Shown in pieces: positions 1-13,771 of a stretch of 64,000 nt of DNA. The notes beneath the pieces are model-generated. The model ran no database searches. It had not been told where the DNA came from and was given only the letters and a program-made list of their open reading frames with translations. Each line of letters begins with the position of its first letter. The first letter of the stretch is position 1. This DNA comes from Galeruca laticollis. Lineage: Eukaryota > Arthropoda > Insecta > Coleoptera > Chrysomelidae. The stretch lies in the NCBI GenBank assembly GCA_963921935.1, contig OY998176.1, positions 172,852,445 through 172,916,444 of the forward strand, read 5' to 3'. Made by a program: the position numbers and the translations under genes.

Positions 1-265
1 TCTTGATAGCAGAATCTCTAGTCGGAACGTATAAACTATATAACTCTCTTTTCTGGCGGATTTTAAGAAGAATTCGTTGCGGAAAGGCATAATGTTTGTA
101 TTAATGGTAGTGACAGAAACAGCGATGTCATGTGCATCGATTAAGATGGATTGGAATTTATCTGCTTTATTATCTACGTCATTAGTAGTCTGCTGAAAGA
201 CAGGTTGTTGTAGATAAGTAGGGACGTGGTTTGCGGAGGAATCCCAATCGGCTTTTTTGAAATAG

Positions 266-616
266 CTATATTTGAATATACTTGACGGGGATTGGATTGG
301 TTTCAGTAGAGAAATGTTGACCAGTAGAGGGACGGGGTCTGAGGGGATGAGCTATGAAGCATTCGTCGTCTGTGTGGATTATTAACACGTCGGTGCAGAT
401 TATGTTGTCGACAATATAAGTGTCGAGGTGACTAACTAGGGTTAGATTATTGTTTTTAATCCGAGCAATGAGAAGGAAGACTAGCTGATCGGCGAGTACT
501 CTACCGTTTAGGTTGGTGAGTGTGTCACTAATAAGAGTTTTTCGTGAGTTTAAGTCGCCCATTATTACGGTACGTGGTAGAGTGGATGCATATTCGAGGA
601 GGTAGATTGGTAACAC
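266..616 (-). pseudogene. ORF2 endonuclease-domain fragment (copy A)
   Basis: Part of an apurinic-type endonuclease/exonuclease/phosphatase domain, which in non-LTR elements nicks the target DNA to prime reverse transcription. The visible motif is VIMGDLNSR, matching the conserved GDxN core of this fold. The usual C-terminal SDH motif is not recognisable. The open stretch of 116 codons is isolated by stops and frameshifts on both sides, and neighbouring frames carry no continuous coding sequence, so this is a decayed domain. The same 116 residues are present unchanged in copy B at 45440-45790. Confidence 0.65.
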
Positions 617-1029
617 TTTGTTAAGTTGTTTATAATAAGAAAAGACAGTGGTCGTGGTATTATTTCACGGTATATCAATGGCTATGCAATTCAAGTTCCG
701 TTAAGTCAGAAGTGCAGGGAGCGGGTGTGGTGACACGGGGAGTCCATTGCCACGATAGTAGAAGTTCCAGTCTCGGTGGAAAGTGGTATGACCAGTAAAG
801 CTTTTTCAAGATAGTATCGAGGGTAGATAATATTTGCATATTCTGGGAATGGGGAAGGTGTTTAAGAAGATGTGTCGCTTTCTGGCTAGACTTTGGCAAC
901 TCACGGTCCTGAGTGTGAAGTCCATTACTTCTTAATGTTGTCGCTTAGACTTGAAAGCGAAGCGGACGCGGTTGCTCACGCCACTTGTCACGATACAGTA
1001 GTAAGCGTAAAATAAGTGTATGAGGTGAG

Positions 1030-2140
1030 TGAGTGTGTCGGCTACTAGACCGCGGGATGTTGGAATGGCGATCATGATGGTTGTTACTATGATGATTTTG
1101 CTGTATGTTGTAAGATCATATGGTGTATGTGGTTTCTCTCGGCTAATTGGGGCGATTTCCTCGGGTGTCTTTGGTGTTACCGGATGCTTAGGGCATCGGG
1201 ACGGTAAGTGGGGCGTAAGCCACCGAAACTTTTGAAAGACGGGGTGTTTGCCTAATGGCAATTTGTGGACTTGTGGTCAGATGCACCACAAGAAGAACAG
1301 ACCGGCATGGCCTTACATGTCTGAGCAAGGTGGCCCATGCTGGAGCATCTGTTACAGTATTTGGATACTGCAGGGAGTGGGTTGGTGGTCTTTGAGGCCT
1401 CACACTGATGAGAGAGACCGTGAAAGCGAATGCCCTTCGTTAGAGCGGGGTGGTAGGCCGATTTCAAATCTGTGAGAATCCGAAACATGGAAGTGGGCCT
1501 GTTAGTTGACTTGACGATGATTTGCCAGGATTTGGTTACAGGGATATTTACGATTTTCTCAAATTCTTATCGGTTAGGGATATATCTACATTTCTGCAGA
1601 CAAATGAAAGGGTGACTTTGCGTGTTTTTAATGGGAATCTGGGTTGCGAAGAGGGACTGAGAAGATGAGTGTTACTTTGTCGTAACCGATACTGTTACGA
1701 AGCTTTTTTGATAAAGCTTCGTAAGGGGTGTTTGAAGGTATCTTGAGAGGGGCAGTGCGGTTCTGATTCGCCTTCAAGAAGAAGATATCTCCCCTTTAAC
1801 TGCTCGTTGGTGATGAGGAGGTAAAATAACTCCCTCTGGGAAACGTATTTAGCAGGAATGTTTCGGATATTTTGTATTTGGAGTGAGAGTTTGGATTGGG
1901 AAAGCTGAGGTTGTTGAGAAGGTCGTGGTTGTTGGGTGTTTCTGGGTAGTTGGGTTGACTGTTGTTGTGGCGGTTGTTGTTGGATTGATGATGGAGGCGG
2001 AGCTATGAATCTTCGAGTTTTCTTAGGTTTGGTACCTAAGAGAGTGAGATTACCCTCTTTCTCTTTGCGGTTGGTTATGACTGAGTTGACTTTAATGTGT
2101 GATGAAGATTTATTGGAGTAGTGTGATCTTGGAGAAAAGG
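1030..2140 (-). pseudogene. Gag-like ORF1 with zinc knuckles (copy A)
   Basis: Broken ORF1 of the Jockey/I-like element, a nucleic-acid-binding nucleocapsid-like protein. A Pro/Gln-rich stretch (for example SIQQQPPQQQS) lies at about 1930-2010 on the minus strand. It is followed by two clear zinc knuckles, CNRCSSMGHLAQTC and CSSCGASDHKSTNC, at about 1252-1360. A third knuckle-like stretch follows in the same frame past a stop codon but has lost its Cys residues (FKSFGGLRPTYRPDA). At least one frameshift separates the Pro/Gln-rich part from the knuckles. Tandem CCHC knuckles ending ORF1 are characteristic of Jockey/I-group elements. No start codon can be assigned. Confidence 0.7.
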
Positions 2141-2640
2141 CCGGGCTGGAGCTTTGGAACCAGTTTTAGCGTTGGTTTTGTAGTTTGGTGATTTGTTTCA
2201 TAGCTTGCTGGAGTTGATATAAAAGGGAGTTTACGTATTGTTGTAGATTTCGGATTGTGTCGTCTGTTGTTTCTTTGGGGGAGTGGGGGAAATTCGTCCT
2301 GTGATGACGTTTAGGGTATAGATTTCCGGCTTCTGGTACAGATGGGCGAGCGATGGGGGAGAGTTTGGAGGTGTCTGGGTTGTATGAGGAACGGAGCAGA
2401 AGAGTAGTTCCGTTTGTGGGAGGGGGCGGTGTTAGTACGAGAGGGTGGCAGGTAAAACCAGCAGCGGACTTAGTGCCGGAGGGAATACCTCCCCAGTTAA
2501 GTTTCTTAACCCGTTTTGTCTACCAGTTACTTACTATATTCATCTTAAATTCACCTGTAACTTGGGTATGGATCGCTGTCTATTTATGTGGTCTGGTTTT
2601 GCGTCTTTTGACGTCTAGAAAACAATTTTCATAGATGAAA

Positions 2641-4927
<2,287 letters not shown>

Positions 4928-5190
4928 CAAAAGCTCAAAGCTTCAAAACGCTCATATGAGGGTTATATTTGGCGAATGAGTCCTGATATACCTAAGTGTG
5001 AACCACACAAACAATTTATATTGCTTACAGACATTTATGTTTTGCCAATGTGAGATTCAATGCTGATAATCACCGCTAATAATATCCAATACATACAAGC
5101 ATATTGTTTTCTCATTTAAAAAAATATTACGTGTATTGTATTATTCTTAAATATTGATATCTAAAGCAAACAAACCTTCTGTGTAGTTAA

Positions 5191-7255
5191 CCCTACAGTA
5201 CAAACGTGGGGGTCTGACAGGCCAAAGTAAAAACATATTGGATAGAATTCAATTATTTGTTCACTGAAAACGTTCGAAAGTTAAAAAGAACTCTGAGAGA
5301 TGGCATTATGGATATGTGAAGTCACACGTATTCAACGCAGGGAGTGTTATTCATGTGTTTGCAATTGGATGATTGTTATTTTGTGTTTATTGATATAGAG
5401 TGCATAATGTTACAATAAAAAGTAAGTAATTGCAAACTTTATTAAATTTTATTGCTATATATATGATTCAAATATGTATATATAGATTTCAGAAAATGTA
5501 TGCAGAGGAATGTGCGGAAGATGTTTCTGATGACGACGATGATTCGTTAGCTGATCCTGATTTTATTGACTGCAGTGAACATGCTTCTGCTTCTGTCAAG
5601 ACGATGACGAAGAAATGGGCAAAATCTAGAGAGCAAATTCATCAGATGAAGCCACAAGCCGTCAAAGAAGTAGTTATTATATGAGAAAAGATGGAACTGT
5701 ATGGAGAGAAAAATGTCTTCCAATAAACTTGATGATGCATTTAACTGGCGTTACTCATTATGCACGAAGTGTTCAGTCTCCTAAAGAAAGTTGGCTGAAA
5801 TTTGTAGATGAGCAAATGTTGAATAAGATAGATGCAAATAAAAATATTCACATTTAAAACGAACAGCTAATGAAATTTTCAATTATAGAAAAAAAGAGAC
5901 ATCGGTGACAGAAATTAAAGCAGTAGTAGGTTTACTTTATATGGCAGGGGTTAAGCATGGAAATCGAATGAATCTTGGAGAATTCTGGGAAACCGCTAGA
6001 AATGGACGTCCTATTTTTCCAGAGCCAATGGGAATTGATCGATTTCGTTTTCAATTGTAGTGTCTCAGGTCTCATGATATACATTCAAGAGATGAAAGAC
6101 GTAAACCGGGCAAAATAACAGCAGTAAGAGATGTTTGTGAAGATTTTATTAGAAATTGTCAGCGTGCTTATAGGGTTGGTAATTATACAACACTTGATGA
6201 TATGTTGTGAGCTTTCCGAGGGCGATGTAGCTTTCGTATGTACATTGTCAACAAAACAGCCAAATATGGTTTAAAAATATTCGCACAAGTTGATTCAAGA
6301 TTATTTTACGTAAAAAACTTTATGCTGGTGTACAACCCGATGGTCCCTACTAACTCAGTAATCAAAGAGATGCTGTGTTCCAAAGAATAACCGAACCGAT
6401 TCGTAATTCTGGAAGGAATTTAACAATAGAAAACTGGTTTAATGGATTTGAAATAATGGGGAGTATGCTCACAAATTCCAGACTTACAATTGTTGGTTCT
6501 CTATGAAAAAACAAGCAATCAATTCCACCAATTCCATCATCGCTTCATCATGATGATAAAAGATGAAGAAACTTACGAACAGAAAAAGCCAGAGATAATT
6601 TCCTTTTTCAATCATACCAAAGGAGCTGTGGTTACCGTGGATCAGTTATGTGGTGGATACAATTTGGCAATGAATACTAAAAGGTGGCCAGTGGTCATAT
6701 TTTATAGAGTGCTCAATGTTGCTGAAATAAAGGCTGATATGATATATAATACACAGAAAGAGAAAATGGAAAGCAGTTGAGCTTTTTTTAAATAATCTAG
6801 GAATAGGTTTAGTAAAAGATCACCTAAATGAACGTGCACAAAATCTTCATTTACAGAAGAAAACGTTAGAGAATATACAAGAATGTTCGTTGAATTACAG
6901 ACTGCAGATGCTACAGTAGTTGAGCTAGACACTTCAAGAATAGACTGTGTTTTCTGTGAAAGAGAAGGAAAAGCAGATACTTATGTGAAATATATAATAA
7001 ATGCATTTGTTTACAACACGCTTATCACATTTGCCTAGAGTGTACAGAAAATAATATTAATAGCGAGCACAGTGAATGAATGCGTTTTATTTTTTTTAAT
7101 TCGAGAGTTTATTTTCTAAAATGTAATAGTTCAATAACTGACTATTTTCCTCTCAATATAATATAAATGTAATATTAATGAATCACTATTCAACATGATG
7201 TAAGCTTCAGAGACCTACGGGGCCTATCAGGCCTGACGTGTGTAACGATGGAATT
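5191..7255 (+). mobile_element. piggyBac-like DNA transposon (copy A)
   Basis: The element is flanked by TTAA at 5187-5190 and 7256-7259, the piggyBac target duplication. The left end begins CCCTACAGTACAAACGTGGG, then GTCTGACAGGCC. The right end contains GGCCTATCAGGCCTGACGTG, which is the imperfect inverted match of that subterminal region, but the last bases before TTAA have decayed. The length, about 2.07 kb, is near that of a complete piggyBac. It encodes a plus-strand transposase pseudogene. Flanks show no sign of other copies of this family in the window outside the A/B duplication. Confidence 0.88.
5496..7079 (+). pseudogene. piggyBac-like transposase (copy A)
   Basis: Cut-and-paste transposase with a DDD catalytic core, broken by several stops and frameshifts. 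It starts at ATG 5496 just after a splice-acceptor-like TTTCAG. The order is: an acidic N-terminus (DVSDDDDDSLADPD), a core with TLDDML followed by a stop and FRGRCSFRMYIVNKTAKYG, then TIENWFNGFEIM, then VDQLCGGYNLAMNTKRWPV. The C-terminal Cys/His zinc-binding tail is readable in two frames (CVFCEREG and CICLQHAYHICLEC), ending at 7079. The first and third catalytic Asp sites are present. The second, usually DNWF, is ENWF here. The interruptions are shared with copy B, so the gene died before the duplication. Confidence 0.92.
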
Positions 7256-8645
7256 TTAATTCACGTGTTCACTGTAGTGTTAGAAGAGTTGATTCTGAGA
7301 TGTGAACAGTTGTGTTGAACAATAGTAGGATGTACTATAATTGCGTCACTTTTCCCATGATCGCAAAAGTTTGTGCATGGGATCATATTTACAATTGGAG
7401 AAAAATCAACTGATATGTCTGATATCAAACGAATAATTTTATGTTTCCTATATTCCATTCGATACTTAGGAATACAGGTCTTGTTTAAAAATATGAATGT
7501 TATTCATTATTTATAATATTACTACTCAAGTCGCGATAATGTATTTACAAAGTTATATGTGACTAGGATCGTTAAATCTTGTGTGCAATGCTCTGTGCGT
7601 TTGCCCAATATATCTACTCGTTTTCTGCAAAATGGTGAACTATCACTCTAGGAGAGTATATTTTTTTATCACATCAAAATGGCGAAAGAATATAAGCTCT
7701 AACTATAAAGTTAGCTCATAAAATGAAAGTTACACTCAAATAATATACAATAGTTGAAACGGAGATGATGAGAGTGCAATTGATGCAAACAGTATGTTTA
7801 GACAGATAGAAATTTCAATTGTAGCGTTAATTTTTTTCAACGTATGATTCCTGTTTTTGGAAATTGAAATCTACAAATAAATGTTTGTGTTTTAGGAAGG
7901 ATAACATTATCTCTGTGTCATCTCTATTTCTAAATCTAGTTATTGAGTTCTATAACATAAAGATAATGAAAATAAAAAATTCTAAAGCTATATATTGACA
8001 GTTTCTAGCAGTCTAGTATCAAACACAGCTTTCACCTACGTGCCCCTTTTTCTATAAATAGTATTGCAACACTTTTTTGAAAATATATTTTTGGCGAAGG
8101 AATGGGGCATTTTAAAATGATTATCAATAAATTCATTTCAGATTTTGAATTGTATACACATTTTATTAAAGCGAATTTTTATTGATGCATCACTTTCATC
8201 TAAATTTATTTCATCTATATTTATCTAAAGTTAATTTGATCACTTTGAGACTGACAGTTTTTACATATATCATAACATACAACTCATAGTAGTAAATATT
8301 TTGTTGACTGTAATAGAGTGCGTCAGAAGTCGAATAATATGAGAATAGTAGGAAAAAATAGTTTACTCCACCGTAGATAAATCCAATTCTATAAAATTTG
8401 GTTAAGCTAAAAAAGCGTTTGAAGAAAACGGACACACAAATATTTGAACAAATAAAAAAAAACTCTTTCGTATATCGGAATATCTCTAACATATACGTTC
8501 ATAATTTTTGAGGGATGTGGAAGAAAGCAGATTATGTAGATCCTGAATTGTCTGTTTTCAAAAGGTTACCTCTACGTTTTTTAACTTTGTTTCTCTCGTT
8601 CCGCTTTCTGTGATGAAAAAATAACTTTTGAATTATAAATAAGAG
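7256..8645. other. Spacer between piggyBac and Pogo-1 (copy A)
   Basis: AT-rich sequence of about 1.4 kb with no recognisable gene. Short open frames on the minus strand (for example 8211-8492) have low-complexity composition and no motif I know. It is repeated identically at 52422-53811. Confidence 0.55.
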
Positions 8646-8859
8646 TAGGGGATGGTTGCCAATATCGTACCGGCTCCTGAATGGTACCTCCGAATTTTCT
8701 CCTGAATGGTAAATCTCAGCGCCATCCCGGTAATTGCCTAACAAACCACTTCACTAACAACCAATAACAAAACAACAGTAAACGTCTAGAAGCTCGCATC
8801 AGCAGCAACATCGGTGAAAGGAAATTTATAGTGTTTTGGATGTTATTTTTTCATTTTAA

Positions 8860-8869
8860 ATGTAAGTAT
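8860..8869 (+). promoter_or_regulatory. Possible splice donor in the Pogo-1 leader (copy A)
   Basis: AATGTAAGTA fits an animal 5' splice site and lies about 480 bp upstream of the transposase HTH. No upstream exon could be proven, so a spliced 5' leader is only a possibility. Confidence 0.25.
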
Positions 8870-9232
8870 CCTCTCATTCTGCTATCAAGAAACTAATATC
8901 CTGTGAAATGTCGTTCAATAGAGTATAGTTTTGAGTGCTTAAGTGTGCTTGCTGTGTTTATTGTCGAAAGGTTGGGATAAAAATCTTAGGTTAGAAAAAT
9001 AAATGTATCAGTTTCCTATATCGTACCTCGTTCATATTACATAAAGCGTACCGATACGATATATGCGCCTGTCCCTATAGAACAAAATTTTATTCTGCCA
9101 TTAAATTGTAGGCTTGTAAGTTATTTAGAAAAAAATGTAGGGTTCCGGTTTTTTGTCTACTCGGAAAAATCATACTTACCTTAAATGAAATTAACTGTCT
9201 CGACCCTTACTTCGTGGAATCTGCTCATATTG

Positions 9233-9299
9233 GTGTTTTAAATGAAACTCTCGGTTTCTAGTTAATTCCACTAGAAACCGTGAGTTTCATTTAAAACAC
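9233..9299. repeat. 30-bp inverted repeat (hairpin) in Pogo-1 (copy A)
   Basis: The arms 9233-9262 and 9270-9299 are reverse complements with one mismatch, separated by TAATTCC. The 13-mer CATACTTACCTTA occurs on both sides, near 9171 and 9301. The flank at about 9180-9230 resembles sequence at 18350-18405. It lies just upstream of the transposase HTH and may be a small foldback insertion or a structured leader. Confidence 0.85.
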
Positions 9300-9339
9300 T
9301 CATACTTACCTTAACAATTGTGAACAATATTTCATTTCT

Positions 9340-11096
9340 GGATGGAGCGAACAGAAAAAGAGAATATTTCACATGGACAGAACGGGAAATGCAGGCTGCC
9401 ATTACTGCTTTTTGAACACATGAACTGGGTTTTATAGAATGTTGTCGTAGATACAAAATTCCAAAGCCAACTTTTCGGAGGCACCTCTTGAAGTTGGACA
9501 AAAATGCTAATGATACTAAACAAAAAAAAGGCTGCGGAGCTGTGTTCAATGAAAAAATTGAGGCCGATTTAAAAAAACATATAATTGCAATGGAGGAACA
9601 TATGTTTGGATTATCATCAACTGAGGTACGACAACTAGCCTATCAACTTGCTGTGAAAAATAAAATTAACCATGATTTTAATCAAGCGACAAAAATGGCC
9701 GGCAAGATATGGTATTATGATTTTTTAATAAGAAACCCTGACCTATCTTTACGAAAGCTGCATCAATGGCTAGAGGGATTCAATAGAGAAAATGTGTACG
9801 ACTTTTTCGACCTGTATGGAAACATAGTTGAAAAGAATAAGCGCGATGAAACAAAAATTTTCAACTGCGATGAGTCAGGCTTCGGACCTGTGCAGAAAAG
9901 GAACAAAAAAGTAGTAGCGAAAAAAGGGAAAAGGCAAGTTGGCTGCATTGTTAGTGGTGAGGGAGGGACAAATACAACAGTTTTATGATTCGTCAGTACT
10001 GCTGGTTTGTTCGTACCTCCGATGATAATTTTTGAAAGAATTATAATGCACGATGCACTAAAAAATGGAGCGCCGCCAGGAAGTATTATCAGAACATCTG
10101 AGAGTGGTTATATTACATCAGAGCTCTTCGTATAACAAGGTGCTTCTTAACTGCCACACAACGCATACAAAAAACATAGAAGCAATTGATTTGGCTGAGG
10201 CAAATGGCGTGATATTGTTGCAGCTCCCAGGCCATACCACCCACCGACTGCAACCCTTCGACGTTGGATTTTTTGCGCCAAAGGAGGTTTACTGCCAACA
10301 AGCTGCGTGATCACAAAGTTTCAAGTCTCAGAACTACTATGCCAAGCTCACACAAGAGCAGCGCATATTTCAAATATTATGGGGTCCTTTCGAGGAGCAG
10401 GAATATGGCCTATAAGTATGTTTGTCTTCAAAGATTCTGACTTCATAGCTGCAGATGCCCTAACTGAACCAGAATTTCCAGAAGAAATAGAAAACGTCAG
10501 TGACAATATCATAGTGGATAAAAACAAAGAGAAAGAAACTTCTGAGCCTCTAATTACAGAGGAAAATAATAACAATTCCCAAACATCTAACGAAGATGAT
10601 GACATCGCACTAATATACTTCACAAAGGAAAACAAAAGCAGTAAAGTTACAGTGGAAAGCGACGAAGAACCCAATCCGGAAAAGTTATATTTTTCGCCCG
10701 AAATTCTAAAACATCAAATCAACAGAAGAAATCAAGAGCAGCACAGAAAGCAGTTGAGCTCACGTCCACCCCCTACAAAGGAGATATGATAGCTAAAAAG
10801 GGAAAGGTGAAATCTAAAAAAGTTTTCGGAGTCAAATAGAAGTTAGTGAAGGAAAACAAGTCTGAGGCAAATGTGAAAAAGGTAAAAAAAGCCATGGCCA
10901 AGTACCTGGACTTTCGACATCAAACATAGAAGTTGAGATACATTTGGATGAATGGTACTGCTTCGTATATGACGAAAGAGTGGTTGAAGAGATGATTCAG
11001 TGCTGCCAGTGTGAAACATGGGTTCATTTTTCTTGCTCCACAGCCGAAAAAACGAAAAACCGAAAAACAAATTATATTTGTGACAAATGCTTGTAA
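9340..11096 (+). pseudogene. Pogo-1 DDE_1 transposase with C-terminal PHD finger (copy A)
   Basis: Decayed pogo-family transposase. An N-terminal pipsqueak-type HTH reads YFTWTEREMQAAITAF, a stop, then THELGFIECCRRYKIPKPTF. A CENP-B-like second DNA-binding region follows, then the catalytic core. First Asp: IFNCDESGF. Second: LLNCHTTHT, where the usual LDNH has become LNCH and the Asp is lost. Third: LQPFDVGFF. Frameshifts near 10125 and 10310 break the core. An acidic/Ser-rich linker precedes a PHD finger (EWYCFVYDERVVEEM, CCQCETWVHFSC, ICDKCL) ending at the stop at 11094-11096. In this copy one zinc-ligand Cys is Tyr (FVYD). Copy B keeps that Cys but has a frameshift instead. Confidence 0.9.
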
Positions 11097-11398
11097 ACTC
11101 AGATTTTAAGAACAAGACAAATAATTATCTGTTTATTTTTTACATTTTAAGATTATGAAATTTTATAAATAAAAACGTATCGTATTTTCTATTCACTTTT
11201 TCTTATACCGAAATAGCATGACAGGATTTAGAATACAGAGGTGCGATTAAGGATATGGGGGTACGTTTTACGAGAACTTCTTAATTTATTGTAGAAAGGT
11301 TAGTTTTTTATAAAAAAAAATGTAGTGTTTCTTTTCAGAAAATGGTAGAATTATTTGAATTTTTGCAAAAATGGTAAGATATAGGCAACTTTCCCCTA

Positions 11399-12780
11399 TG
11401 TTTGTTCATACTACGATATGTTACCGGACTTGCACTAATTATTATTATCATTCAGTTCTAGGAGGCATAAACATTTTGTCCGTATTGGGAAATGAATTGA
11501 ATCTCGTTACGTTGTTAAAATATTAGGATCATACTAGACTTTACACGAATCTTCATTGTGTAAATTAGTGAAAATTAGACAGCTTTTCAATCGATCGCAT
11601 TTTTTCCGCATTCATAGATTATCGTTGCTGATATAACGCCCTCGACGGACAATCTTCGATGTGTTTCCATTTTTTCTTCTCGGATGCTTCAAATATTTCA
11701 GTAATCGTCAAGTGGATATTCTCAAACAGCTCTATTTACTTTTTCCCAGTACAACTTCGTGCACTTTGTCGAAGACAATTCATTTCCATATTAATTATTC
11801 CCATACAAGTAGATATTCAAACTCAAAACCACACCACTTATATATGGAAAAGAACTGTCTTTACTATAACCTTGCCAATTATTTACTTAATTTGTCATAC
11901 CATTGTGAGCGTAATATTATTCAACTGATTTGACTCATACATTTTTTATCGTCATTTCTCTTAGCTCATCTTTGTCTATTTGTATTAACCTGTTCCATGT
12001 CGTCATTTATTTGAACGTTAGAGCGTGCTTCCGATCTAACTACCAAATATCAAGACTTGTTCAAACTAAAATGGAGGCCCTCTTCCACATATTCTGATGA
12101 TGGATTATAGAGCGTAAGAGCTTTCTGTCAAAACATTCTAGTCACATGTGAAGCTGAATAAAAATAATTCATTTTCTTTTATACTCTCATTTTTCATTCT
12201 ACATGAAATTTTCGAACTTCTGAGATACGCCTCAACAAACAAATCGGAAATTAGAAGTGACATAGTACGCTTCGACCTAGTCTCAGTTTATTGCTAATTC
12301 TATCAGCTCACACTTCGTTCTCTGTATCAGATTAGATTATAAGTGGTCTTTATTCATCATTTTCAAATTCCCTTGTTTACAATATTCTAAAAATAACAGT
12401 GTACCGATGGTTTGCCGATTCTCAGCAATATAGTGTAAGTCGTGCTGTCCTCATGGCTCCTTGTTCCAAGAGCATTGTCCATATGTTCGGGTTATTCAAA
12501 TAACTGTGTCCCTAACATGTAGTTTTGATTCCCAGCATCTTCCGTCTGGGGTATCCCTGAAAACAGGCTGAAAAACAGTCTAAAAATTTTATCGGGGGTA
12601 TTAGGCTTCGAAAGGGGAACATGACTGACGTTGGTTTGAATTATTATAGTCTGTTAGGAATGTAGTTTATTGAGCATAAGGGGTACTGCAGCACAGTTGT
12701 TTTTCTGAGAAGAGGTTACCCCCTATGAATAAAATGGGGTCCGGAGTTTTAAACAACCAAGTTATGTAATTAGCGATCCA
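11399..12780. other. Spacer between Pogo-1 and RT tail (copy A)
   Basis: AT-rich sequence with two overlapping open frames at 11659-11933. Neither has a motif I recognise. The same frames are present with substitutions in copy B (56843-57198). They overlap each other and are not conserved in a coding-like way that I can see. Confidence 0.45.
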
Positions 12781-12784
12781 TGCA

Positions 12785-13260
12785 GAAGCCTACACGCACT
12801 ATAGCGGTTGGCTTCTGCGCGATTTGCGTCTTTGAGATTTCTACGAAGATCTTGTGGCAGACAGTGGTTGTGAAAATTTGTTTATAAGATCTTTGATAGT
12901 AGGTATATGGCCTTTTTCATGTAACCAAGAATTTCTTAGAAGTTTAGAGTAAATTGTATTATGTTTAATTGTTATTCTGAGACACCTGTTTTCTAATAAT
13001 TGCAGGGAGTTGAAGTTGTGTACCTGTGTAATATATTAGTGCAAGTGAGTATGGGTTGAATGACCTGTTTGTATATTTAGTATTTTGTTTTGAATTGAGA
13101 GTTTACTGTGGTTGCAAATGAGCCATTGCAATATTGACTTTTTGTGTTTGTTGCGAATATGGGCACTTGCATTTATATTACTTTGCATCGTGTAACCTAA
13201 GTATTTAATATTAATACTTGGAGCGGTGAAATGACCATCTATACAAAGCTGTGATTGCAA
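12785..13260 (-). pseudogene. Jockey-type reverse transcriptase C-terminal remnant (copy A)
   Basis: The minus strand encodes the tail region that follows the RT palm in Jockey-group elements: IKYLGYTMQSNINASAHI, then HKKSILQWLICNHSKLS and IQNKILNIQ. After stops comes a second conserved part, NSLQLLENRCLRITIKHN, then NSWLHEKGHIPTIKDLI. These match the usual order of the KYLG motif, the WLxxxxSKLSxxNKxLxY motif and the LQxxQNKxLR motif. No catalytic YADD region is present. It is an old 5'-truncated fragment sitting between the two pogo elements. Confidence 0.75.
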
Positions 13261-13771
13261 TGGTGGCTCTTCTAGCTATTCTCCTGAGGATTTTTTAGGC
13301 GACCGTGACAGGATCTCTCCGTTAATACAGATTTGGTCGATTACTTATGTTGTACACTGTTGCTAGATAATACTTTTTCTTCTCAGATTGTTATTCCTAC
13401 GAAATTGACAGCATCTATTCATAAGCAGTGTGATAAGTTTTAGTAGGGTGGAGCGGGGCTTATAGGTCCACCTGTAAAAAGGTCCACCATAAGTATCTTA
13501 AAAACTAGTGACGTGTCGTTCTTTTTAAATATACTAGTGGAAAGGAGTGGCGGTGCTGACATTGGAGCGATAACACCAGTAAAAGATACACGACCTTGTC
13601 TCAAAATTTCAACGTAAGTAAACTTCATTTATCATTCTTTTATACTAATGTTAACAGAAGGTATTGAAAGAAATTACCTGGAAATTCATTCACTACAAAC
13701 ATTCCTTAACTATCTTCTAGGAAAAAAGGTTTAATAAAGGGGAGTGATGGATATCTATTTAGTCGTTAAGA

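Larger units (their letters stand above)
1..2640 (-). mobile_element. Jockey/I-like non-LTR retrotransposon, 5' half (copy A)
   Basis: Minus-strand remnant carrying, from right to left, a gag-like ORF1 with CCHC zinc knuckles and the start of an endonuclease-RT ORF2. It runs off the left end of the window. The matching region in copy B (43430-47810) shows the rest of the element. The 5' limit near 2640 is approximate, because it is set by the end of recognisable ORF1-like sequence rather than by a target-site duplication. Confidence 0.75.
8648..11396 (+). mobile_element. Pogo/Tigger-like DNA transposon 'Pogo-1' (copy A)
   Basis: Terminal inverted repeats are GGGGATGGTTGCCAATATCG at 8648 and, on the right, the inverted partner GGCAACTTTCCCC ending at 11396. 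TA dinucleotides lie immediately outside (8646-8647 and 11397-11398), the expected Tc1/mariner/pogo target duplication. About 19 of 24 TIR positions match. The 2.75-kb interior holds one plus-strand DDE_1-type transposase pseudogene and a hairpin upstream of it. Confidence 0.85.

Noticed and set aside
9015..11384. Alternative Pogo-1 ends at CCTATATCGTA / TACGATATAGG
   Set aside because: The GGGGATGGTTGCC ends at 8648 and 11396 match over a longer stretch and are flanked by TA; the shorter match at 9015 appears to be an internal repeat.
11659..11933. Two overlapping 89-90-codon frames
   Set aside because: They overlap in different frames, have no recognisable motif and change length in copy B.
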